Shown here: one piece after another, positions 49,601 through 61,600 of the stretch | Layout: each line of letters begins with the position of its first letter | Numbering within the stretch: the first letter of the stretch is position 1 | Origin: Candidatus Arcticimaribacter forsetii | GTDB taxonomy: Bacteria; Bacteroidota; Bacteroidia; Flavobacteriales; Flavobacteriaceae | DNA length: 64,000 bases | Assembly: GCF_910589745.1 (NCBI RefSeq) | Contig: NZ_OU342399.1 | Span: 1,302,001-1,366,000, forward strand | Direction: 5' to 3' | Notes under the pieces: model-generated | What the model was told of the DNA's origin: nothing | What the model saw: the letters and a program-made list of their open reading frames with translations, nothing else | Databases searched by the model: none | Translations under genes and position numbers: made by a program

Positions 49601-52600
49601 TGCTGTCTTGGTTATCTCCATCGAAGTATTGGGAACAATGTCAACTAACGTGGGGTCATCTAACGTATTACCATCGCTGTCGTCTCCGTCATCACTCTGA
49701 TCAAATACATCATTACTCTGACCTGGACTACTCGCTGTGGCTGTTGCTATGTTGGAGATTTGCCCAGTAGCAGCAGAAGCATCTGTAATAATATAATATG
49801 CCCGGTAAGTAGAAATTTCACCGGGTAATAATACTCCTAAACCAGACCCCTGGTCAGAACCAGAGAAGTAGGGTCCATTACCCATTGCTAAACTGTCCCC
49901 GTTGCCATCAGTTAAACTATCGGTAACCGTTAAACTAGAAAGCGTTACATTACCCTTGTTCTCTATCGTAATCACATAATTAATGACATCCCCTGAACCT
50001 GTGATTCCATCACCATCATCTGTTACCGATGCTGTTTTGGTTACTTCCAATAGAGGAATTGGATCGATGTTAACTACTGTTTGATCATCCTCAATATTAC
50101 CATCGCTATCATCACCATCATCACTGACATCTGTAACATTATTGCTATTACCTGGACTACTTGCAGTAACTGTCACTCGGTTGTTAACAGAGGATGTAAT
50201 AGCTGCTGCACTTGATATGGTATAAGTAGCGGTGTAAGTTAAAACTCCTGTCGCTTGAAGGGTAGCTGCAGATGATCCGACTGTTGCTGAACTAAGAGTA
50301 GGTCCCGTTGTTAATGGTAAACCATTTCCATTTCCATCGGTAAGCACATCAACTAAAGAAATATTTGAAAGGGTTATTCCACCCGTATTTACAACAGTAA
50401 TTGTGTAAACAATAGTATCGCCAGCGCCTGTATTTCCATCACTATTGTTATCAATTAAAACAGAAGTTTTAGTTGCTTCTAATTTTGGTTCTGCAGTAGC
50501 CGCTACAACAGTTTGGTCGTTTACAGTGTTTCCATCATTATCATCACCATTATCACTTATATCGATGACATCATCAGTATTTCCGGGACTACTTGCAGTA
50601 ACAATCACTTGGTTTTTAATACTACCCGTGGCGGCTGCATCGGCCTGAATTGTATAAGAAGCAGTATAGGTAGCCGTTTCTCCAACTTTTAAAGTTCCTT
50701 GTGCAGATGAAGCAGAAGCAGATGTAAATATTGGTCCACTAGAAAGCGTGAGAGAATTACCTGCGTTATCAGTTAAAGTATCATTTAAAAATACTCCTGT
50801 AAGTGTAACATTTCCAGTATTTTCAATAGTAATTGTGTAGACAATAATATCGCCCTGATCGTTGGATGAATTCGAATTGGAATCGATTACTACTGCAGTC
50901 TTAGTTGCCTCAACTCCTGGATTTGGACTAATCCCAACTACAGTAACATCATCCTCTGTGTTACCATCACTATCATCACCATCATCTGAGGTGTCCGTTA
51001 CGTTATTACTCTGTCCTGGACTACTCGCTCTGGCCAAAACACTATTGTTTATACTAGAGGTCAAGGCTGCTGCTGAACTAATAATATAATACCCACTATA
51101 GTTTGCTACCTCATTTGGCTTTAATGTCCCTGGGGATGATCCTAATGTAGTTGATGAGAACGATGGACCGTTGGTTAATGTTAATGAACCACCACTACCA
51201 TCTGTTAAAGTGTCTACCAAGGTTAAGCCCGATAAGGTTACATTACCCTTGTTCTCTACCTTTATGGTATAATTGATTACATCAGAAGCGCCTGTATTAC
51301 CATCTCCATTGTCTGTTACTGCTGCAGTCTTGGTTACCTCTAAGGAACTTGAAGCTGTTATGCTCGTTACTGTTGGGTCATCTTCTACATTACCATCACT
51401 GTCATCTCCGTCATCTGATACATCAGTAACATCATTACTGTTCCCTGGACTACTCGCTGTGGCTGATACCTGATTCGATAAACCTCCTGCATCTACGGCT
51501 ACTTGGTTAATAATAAAGTAAGCAATATAGTTTGCTGTCTCTCCTACTTTGAGTGTTCCTTGAGCTGATCCCTGTGAGGAGCCCGAGAACGAGGGACCAA
51601 AACTAAGAGATAAAGTACCCGAATTTAAATCACTCAATACATCTGCTACACTTAAACTTGACAGGGTTACATTACCATCATTAACTACAGAAATGCTGTA
51701 CTGTACTACATCTCCTTTCCCTACTACTCCATCTCCATTGTCTGTAATAGCGGATGTCTTGGTTACCTCTATCGATGGATTCTTGCTTATCGTTATATCT
51801 GTGGTATCGTCTGTTGTATTCCCATCACTGTCATCTCCATCATCGGAAGTGTCCGTTACATTATTACTCTGACCGGGACTACTACCCGTTACTAAAACAC
51901 TGTTGCTTATACTTCCGGTATCTAATGCTGCTTGGATTATTGTATAGCTTGCTGTATAAGTAGCAGTCTCTCCTACTAACAAGGTGCCTTCTGATGATGA
52001 AGATGTTGAACTAGTAAAGATAGGGCCTGAAGTTAAACTTAGGGGTGATCCATTACCATCCAATAAGGTATCTGTTAAACCTACACTAGATAGTGTTACA
52101 TTACCCTTATTCTCTATTGTAATCGTATAAACTATAGTGTCCCCTAAATCAGTCGAACTACTACTGTTGTTGTCCATGACTGAAGCTGTCTTGGTTGCTT
52201 CAATGATTACACTTTGATCAATGTTTGTTTCCGTTTTATCATCTTGAGTCTCCCCATCACTATCATCGCCATCGTCTGAAGTATCAGAAACATTATTACT
52301 ATTCCCAGGGCTACTCGCCAATCCATAAACAGAGTTTAATAGAATTCCTGCATCAACTATTGTTTGATTTATTAGAACAGTTGCAGAATATGTTGCTGTT
52401 TCTCCAACTATAAGAGTTCCTTCAGCAGAACTTGATGAAGATGAAACAAAATTAGGTCCTGATGACAAGCTTATTGTATTTAGATTTCCATCAGTAAGTG
52501 TATCAGTAATCGTAAGACTATTAATAGTAACATTACCTATATTGGCTACTCTTATTTCATAAACAATAGCATCACCAAAGTCTGTTAATGAGTTAGAATT

Positions 52601-55600
52601 GTTGTCTCGAACTATTGCAGTTTTAGTAATATCAATAATTGGTGAGAAATCCATATCAACAATTGTCTGATCATCAGTTGTATTACCATCGGTATCATCT
52701 CCATCATCCGATGTATCAGTGACATCATTTACTTGTCCAGGACTACTTGCAACAGCAATAACTTGATTATAAATTGCACCACTATTTGCAGCCGCTTGTT
52801 GAATCAGATAACTTGCGTTATAGGTAGCAACTTCTCCTATATTTAAACTTCCTTCGGAAGAACCTTGTGAAGCTGAAATGAAGTTTGGACCATTAGTTAA
52901 TGTTAATGTATTTGAAACATTATCAGTTAAATTGTCTGTTAAGGTTACTGAAGAGAGTGCAGTAGCTCCATTATTAGTTACAGTAATCAAGTAATTAATT
53001 GTATCTCCAACGTTTGTAAATCCATCTCCTTCATCAAAGATTGAAGCAGTTTTTTCAACATTGATTTTTGCTTGAGAGGTAATAATCACTTCTGTTGGAT
53101 CATCTGTTGTATTACCATCCAAGTCATTACCATCATCACTTACATCTACAGCATCATTAGTTCCATAATCACTACTTCCAGTTGCTGTTGCAACGTTAGA
53201 AATACTTCCAGAATCATAGGCTTGTTGATTAATAGTAAAAAAAGCTACATAAGTTCCAATTTCGCCGTTTGCTAGGTTACCTTCTGTTGATCCCTGCGAA
53301 CCTGACACATAATAAGGACCTTCTGTTAAAGGAATAACGTTTCCATCTCCGTCTTTTAAAACATCTTCAATTGTGATACTATTCAGCGGAGCATTACCTG
53401 TATTTTCAACTTCAATACTAAACCTAATAAAATCACCAACATTTATTTCATCATCTCCTCCATCAATAACAGTAAATGTTTTTGTTACTTCTAATTCTGT
53501 TTGAGGAGTCATTACAGTAATTGTTGGGTCATCTTCTGTATTTCCATCAGTATCATCGCCATCATCAGAAGTGTCCGAAACATTTCCTGTTTGACCAATA
53601 GAATCTGCTGTAACCGTTACAGTATTACTAATAAACTCAGCGTCATAAGCTGTTTGATTGATAATAAATTGTGCTGTATAAATAGCTGTTTCTCCAATTA
53701 AAAGTGTTCCTAGCGAAGATCCTGCAGAAGTACTTATTCTAGCTGGATTTGCAGTCAGAGATAATTGATTTCCAGTAGATGTCGTTATGATATCATTAAA
53801 ACTAATGTTATTGACTTCTGTATCACCTGTATTTTGAACTGTTATAGTGTAAGTAATAATATCATTTGTGTCGGTTCTACTATTAGAATTGGTGTCGTTT
53901 ACCTGTGCTGTTTTGGTAACATCAATTGATGGATTTGTAACAAATTCTGTAATGGTTGCATCGTCTTCGGTATTCCCATCTGTGTCATCACCATCATCGG
54001 ATGTGTCGGTTACATTATTAGAATTCCCTGGAGAAGATATTGTAGCTATAACTACATTACTAACTCCAGCCCCATCAATTGCTAGTTGTTCTATTATATA
54101 ATTTGCTACATAGGTTTCCGTCTCCCCATAAACAAGTAATCCTTGTGCATTTGAATGAGTAGATGTTGAATAATTTGGTCCCGAGGACAAAGAAAGAGTG
54201 TCTGTTGTAAGGTTGGTAAATGTTTCATCAAGATTTAAACCTGTTAAATCTTGATTCCCAGTATTTTCTACTGTAATTGTATAATTAATTCGATCCCCTA
54301 GGTCGATTACTCCATTTCCATTTAAATCATTTGTAGTATATATTTTTGTAACCTCAATTGATGGTAATTCGGGTATCTGGATTACAGTTGAATCGTCTTC
54401 TGTATTTCCATCAGTATCATCACCATCATCAGAAGTCTCCGTAACATTATTGGATAATCCTCCTGCACTACCTATTACGTAAATTGAATTAGAAACTAGA
54501 CCACTATTGGCTGTTGAATTTGTTATGGTATAAACAGCGGTATATGTAGCAACTTCAGTTAGCTGAAGAATCCCATTTACAGAACCAAGAGAAGATTGTA
54601 CAAAAGTGGGCCCACTGTCCAAATTTAATGGTACCCCATTTCCATCAGCCATTGTGTCTGTTAATGAAATATTATTTATAAGAAGATTACCTGTGTTTTC
54701 AAGTTTTATAGTATACGTAATTCTGTCTCCAGGAGATATCATCCCATCTCCATTATCAAAGGTAATCGTCCCGGTTTTTGTTAACTCCATTTCAGGCGCT
54801 GGAACTAAATCAACTATTGTTGGATCATTCTGTGTATTTCCATCAGCGTCATCCCCATCATCTGCCAAGTCTGTGATGTCATTAGAATTTCCAGGACTTG
54901 AGGTTGTTACAGTTACTACGTTGCTAATAAATGCAGTAGAGGCTGAAGCACCTGAAATTGTGTATGACGCCGTATAGGTCATAACTTCATTAGGTCTGAT
55001 TATTCCTAGCTGTCCTGCAACACTTCCAATTGTAAAGGCCTTTCCACCCATACCGTTATGAGCAGAACAATAATAATAAAGGATTGGTGTACTTTCTACA
55101 ACATAAATTTCAGTATAAGCTCCAGCATTACCAGGAGTACCAACCACAGTTACACTTGTTGTGTATGAAACTCCTGAATTATGGGTTCCGTCTGTTGTTG
55201 TGCTAAAACTAAATGGATGAGAACTATTTGTAGCACTAGACTGATCAAATCTATAAGTATAACCTTTTTGCAGAACCAGTTCTTTTTGAGCTTTTCCATT
55301 AATAAAATATTTATTTGATCCATCTACTTGAGCTACTGTAACAGTTAAGTTTACGGTAGTTGGACTCAAGGTCTGGGAATGATAAGTAGGTCCATTTAAT
55401 TGAGAGGTTAAATCAGTTGCAACACCATCTGACAGGTAGTCGACTAAAGTTGGTGTTGAAAGATTCACATTCCCTTTGTTATGAATGTATATAGAATATT
55501 CAATGATGTCATTTAAATCATTTTCTCCATTCCCATTTACGTCTGTTACGGTAGCTACCTTGGTAACTTCCATGGAAGGAGATGCGCTAAAAAATGTTTC

Positions 55601-58600
55601 CGTGGGATCATTTGTAGTATTACCATCATCATCTATACCATCATCCGATACATCAGAAGCATCATTAGATCTACTTGGACTACTTCCCGTTAGGGAGACA
55701 ACATTTGAAATAGAACCTGAATCAAAATCAGATTGTGTTATTAGATATTTTGCTGTATATCGATCAATATTATCTACACCAATCACATTATCAGTATCAA
55801 TCGTATTGGTAATCGTATATGTGGTTAATGGTCCTTGAAGAGGTACTCCATTTACCCAACGCCATCCCCCTTGAGGTTCACTAAAATCATATGCGTTGGG
55901 ATCCTGAAAGAGACCAATCCAATGGGGGTTACTACTTATAAAATCATCCCAATCTGGCTCTTGATTGCGTATCCATCCCCATTCTTGTGATGAATCTATA
56001 ATAACAAGATTTCCACCTAAAGACTCTGCAGTTGTTTTTGCAACATCCCAGGTCACATCTGAACTTGAAACAAAATAGGTATGTCCCTCAAAAGTACCAT
56101 TTAATCTGATAAAACCTGCTTGAGAAGTTCTTCCATCGTTAAATTCTACTATGTATTTATAAGATCCCGTATTAGGCCTGTCTGCCGTTCTTATATAATC
56201 AGATGTTATATAAAAATATCCTCGTGAATTTGAACTGCTTGTATCGTTAGGTTCATTATTTGGCCAAATATTACTTCCTAGTTTTTCTTCTTTACTTCCA
56301 TCTATCCATTTCCATCCACCTGCTGGCTCAGAGTAGTCAGGATCGGAAGTATCTTGATATAGCCCAACCCAATACCAGGAGTTTGGTAAAACTGAATTCA
56401 GATATTCTCTTTCTCCAGGAGTAGTTATATTGGCAAGATATCCTCCAATTGAGATTGCAACATCTCGTTGATTTGTCCAAGTTGATGTAGAGTTATTTCG
56501 CATATAACTATGCCCCTCAAACGCACCAACGTAGGTATATCCTGCTTGAACAGTTCTTCCATCGTTAAATTCAATAAGTCCAGTAATATTTGTTGTGTTA
56601 GGTACAGATCTGTAAAACCCATTCCTTGAATATTGAGCATAGTCATGTCCTACATTATTAGTCGGAAATTGTCCATCCCATTTCCCATTAGCTGTAGAAG
56701 TGAAATCTACTGCTCCAACACCTAAATCTGTAGTAATTGTTTTAGTTGTTGAACCATAGGTTAAAGGAACTGTTAAAGAGAGGGTATTCCCACTTCCGTC
56801 GGTTAAAATATCTTCTATAGTAGGATTCTCTACGGGTACGTTTCCTGTATTTTCAATGGTAACATAATAGTTGACAATGTCTCCAACTCCATTTACTCCG
56901 TCCCCATTATCCGTTATAGAAGCAACCTTAGTTATTTCAATTTCTGGACTAACTGATTCAAGAATAGTTTCTACCTCTGTGGTATTGGATACATTATTTG
57001 AATTGGTTGAAGAACTCCCCACAACCTCAACACTATTGATTACACTTCCTGCATTAAGATCTGATTGCGTGATTGTGTAACTAGTGGTATAAGTTGTAGA
57101 ACCCCTTATTAACAAGGTGGTTGATGATGAGCCAGAGGATGAATTTAATGAAGAAAGGGGTTCATTCAAAGTAAGAGTATTCCCATTAGAATCAGAAATG
57201 GTATCAACTAGACTTAAAGACGAGATTTTCATATCTCCAACATTTGATACAAGTATTTCGTAAACAATTATATCTCCTACGTCATTGATAGTATTACCAT
57301 TTACATCTTGCACTTCTGCTGTTTTGGTTACCCTAATCTTCGGATTAACATCAAATGTTGTGTCTGTTAAATCATCTGTTGAATTACCATCTGTGTCATC
57401 CCCATTATCAGAGGTATCAGATACATTGTTTGAATTTGTTGGAGAAGAAGCAACAGCAGATATAGTGTTATAAACACCTCCGGCATCAATTGATTGCTGA
57501 GTAATTGTAAAAGTGGCTTCATAAGTTTCTGTTTCTCCAACTGCTATTGTCCCAGAGGAAGTACTTGCATCCGTTGAGGAGGAATAGGAAGGTTCAGAAG
57601 TAAGAGTTAAACTCTCTCCAAAATAGGTTGTCATTGTATCGGTAAATGATAGCCCACTTAGTTCTACATTACCCGTATTTTCTGCCGTAATTGTATAATT
57701 TATAATATCTCCTAAGTCTACTTTATTGTTCCCATTAGTATCAGTTGTAGTAAACTGTTTTGTTAATTCCAATCCAGGAATTGCATCCGTTAAATCCGTA
57801 GAAATTTGGTGTGTTGCTGTTACGTTGTTCGTAAGACCTGAGCTACTTCCTAAAATTAATATGGTATTTGAAACACCGCCTGAATCAACATCTGATTGAG
57901 TAATGGTATAGGTAGCAGTATAACTTACAACTCCAGCTACACTTAGAGATACCGATGTAGAACCAGATGTTGCACTTAAAAATGATATTGGCTGATTATA
58001 ACTTAAGCTTGAAGAGTTATAATCGATAAGTGTATCATCTAATGTTAATGAATTAACTGTTGTATATCCAGTATTCGAAACTACAATTGTGTAGGTAATA
58101 ATATCCCCTACGTCATTTACTTCTGAATTATTTACATCTAAAATACTTGCCGTTTTAATTACCTCAATGGTGGATGTAGATGCCAAAGAAATTATTGTTG
58201 GATTCCTATCTCCATTGGTAACATTACCATCATCGGAAGTCCTTGATACAACACTTGAACCATCAGGATCAATTCCAGTAAACGTAGCTGTGTTGGATAA
58301 GAATTTACTGTCAACATCCTCTTGAGTAATTGTATAACTTGCTACGTAGGTATCTATAGATAGTGCTTCTAATATTTCATTATTATCTATCGTGGTAGTA
58401 GATATATCTGTAGGTATATTACCTATTGGTGTATTACTATTGTATGTATAAATATATCTTGTTGGTTCACTTCCTTTTTCTAATTGAGCCCCCCAAATTC
58501 TTGTATAATTATTACCAAAATAAGGCGCTGAAAAACCTACTCGGTAAGTACCTGCCGAACCTGTAGTAAATGTATGATGATACCTTGTCCAACCTGTGTC

Positions 58601-61600
58601 GTTATTACTATTATTATTAGTTACAGGTCCCGTGACACGATTGTATTCACCGTATATATCTGAACCACCGGGAGGTCTATGTACAAATCTTAATTTTTCA
58701 TAATCATAAGCTGTATTATAATAAGTGGAATTTGGTGCAGCCGCATAAACTGATACAGTATAAGTTGTATTTGCTTCTAAGGTAACATCTTGGTAAACAT
58801 AATTAGTCGCAACGTTTTGGTTACTTATCCTGGAATAAGCATGAACTCTATTATCTGTACCAGCATATAGATAGGGTGATCTTGTGGTTCCTAAACCATT
58901 TGTGGTGAAAACGTGATCTACCTCACTGTATGACCTGCCGCTTGAGGTATCAAAATAGTATTCTATTCCTGGTGGATAGCCCCATTCTGCCTCTGGTATA
59001 CCATTATTACTACCGTTTTCATTCCAATTATAATCAGTATCATCAACACGGTTTGAATAATAAAATAAATTTTGATTTGGTCCTTGACCTGTAACTGTTG
59101 CAGTCGTGGATGAGTAACTCACTGTTGAATTTAATGAGCGTATATTGCCTAGACCATCCGTTAATGAATCTAAAATTGTAGATGAAGTTAATTGAGTATT
59201 CCCTGTATTTTCAACAACAATAGTATATTCAATGATATCTCCAACTCCATTTAGACCATCCCCATTTACATCGCTTACCGTAGCAGTTTTGACAATAGTT
59301 ACAGATGAAATTTTACTAATTTCAATTACAGTCGGGTCATCTACGGTATTCCCATCTGTATCATCTCCATCATCTGAAGTATCTGAAACAATACCACTAG
59401 CTCCGTTAGCAGACACATATAACTGATTAATCAGCATTCCATCATCTACATCTTCTTGTGCAATTGTATACTCAAATTCGTATTCTACCTTTGCCCCAGG
59501 AGATAATACGGTAGACTCCCCTGGCATTGGAACATAACTATCATCCAAAGTTGTCCATCCTCCTCTTTGTTGATCAGCTTGATAATCAGCATTATTCTGT
59601 TGATAAACACCCGTCCATATCCAATTATTTGTAGGAATAACACTTCTTATGTAATCCCATTCCTCTTTGGTATTTGGTACCCATAGATACCCTCCAGCTG
59701 CCTGTGCGTTATTTCGATGAGTAGTCCAGCTCCAACCAGTTGTCTCAATATAATATCGATGACCATTGTAAGTATAAGGCCCATAATTATCGAAATGCGA
59801 AGAGGTTGGCCTATTATCAAAATTAGTAAAGTTTTCAGGTTCAACCTCTATCATTGACCAATAGCCATTACCTATTGGATAATCTAAAATATCATTGTCA
59901 TGCTGAACCATTAAAGCATCTAGACCATTTCGATTTGGAAGATTAGTTGGCCAATCTACATATGCAACTGTATTGCTATCGATATTTACTGGTAATCCTT
60001 CGCTTGGTGCTGAATCTGTATTTGTCCAGGTATACACATATCTTGTTGGTGCGCCCCCTTCTTCTAATTGTGCTCCCCAGAATCTTCCTCCATTACCTCC
60101 TGCGTAAGGAGGATCGATTCCAACTCTGTAATTTCCTGCAGCACCTGTGGTAAAGGTATATGAGTATCGTCTCCAATTCCATTCTCCATTAGTTTGAAAT
60201 GTGATGTAGTCGGAAAAAGTATCTGATCCACCGGGGGGTCTATAAACAAACCTCATCTGTTCATCTGTAACTGCATCATCATAACTTGAATTCCATGCAG
60301 ATGCGTAAACGGATACAGTATACTGAGTGTTTGCTTTTAAGGTAACATCTTGATAAAAATATCTCCCCACCACGTTATAATCATGAATTCTTGCATGTGC
60401 TCCTGATCTGTTATCGGATTGATTATTATCATTTCTAGTTAAACCAGCACCATTTGTGGGGAAATTATAATCAACATTGCTATAACTTTCACCACTTGCA
60501 GTGCTAAAATAATAAGGTTCATTTTTTGGATGCCCATAAGAATTTAAAGCAGATCCATAAATATCACCCTCTTCAGACCAATCATAATCAACATCATCCA
60601 TATATTGAGAATACTTAAATAAGTTTGTCTTAGTTCCAAGAGTAAATGAAGCTGTATCTGTAATTTGCGTGAGGATCTGCCCTGTGGAGTCCTCTAGAGT
60701 GTCTGTAATTGTAAAACTATTTAAATTAGTATTACCTGTGTTTTCAATTGTAATTTTATAGGTAACAATATCGCCAACATCGTTCAGAGTATTTGAATTT
60801 ATATCACTAACTGAAGCGATCTTTGTTACTGTCAATTCATCTTGCCCACTAATGGAAACAACAGTAGGGTCATCCTCGGTATTACCATCGGTATTATCAT
60901 CATCAGCACTCAAATCAGAAATTTCGCCTGAAATACCCCCTGGTGATGTAAATGATCCTGTAATGGTAACTTGATTTGATATATCTGTTCCACTATCCAA
61001 TATTTCTTGGGTAATTGTAAGTTGCCCTGTGTAAATTGCACTTGCACCTGCTGGCAATGGGGCAGATCTAGGGTCAGCAAACGCTGTCGAAGTTGCAGTA
61101 GAAGAAACAAGGGTATTATAAGTATATGTATATCTAGAAGGTTTACTGCCTTTTTCTAATTGTGCTCCCCAAATTCTTGTCCAGTTATTACCAAAATAAG
61201 GCGCCGAAAAACCTACTCGATAAGTTCCTGCCGAACCTGTTGTGAATGTATGATGATATCTGGTCCAGCCAGAATCATTGTTAGCGTTTTGACTTGATAC
61301 AGGTCCAGTTACACGATTGTAATCTCCATATATATCTGATCCACCGGGAGGTCTATGGACAAATCTTAATTTTTCATAATCATTATTAGTATCGAAATAA
61401 GTGTTGTTTGGTGCAGCTGCGTATACTGATACTGTATATTCGGTATTTGCTTCTAGACTAATATCTTCGTAAACATAATAAGTTGCAACGTTTTGGTTAC
61501 TAATTCTTGAATACTTACTAACTTTTGAATCTGTATTACTATATTGGTAAGGTGATCTTGTAGTTCCAAAACCATTAGTAGTGAAAACGTAATCTACCTC

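Larger units (their letters stand above)
40602..54830 (-). repeat. Uninterrupted array of DUF11 repeats
   Basis: About 33 tandem DUF11 units of ~130 codons (units 10-42 counted from the N-terminal edge of the window) follow each other without inserts. Two styles of opening alternate irregularly, DxNxNxxxDxGD and DNGDGxxGxGD; both look like EF-hand/dockerin-type Ca2+ loops. The linker DNA (complement of DDGDDTDGNT) gives a recurring ATCATC/CCATC pattern about every 400 bases on the plus strand. Confidence 0.85.
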
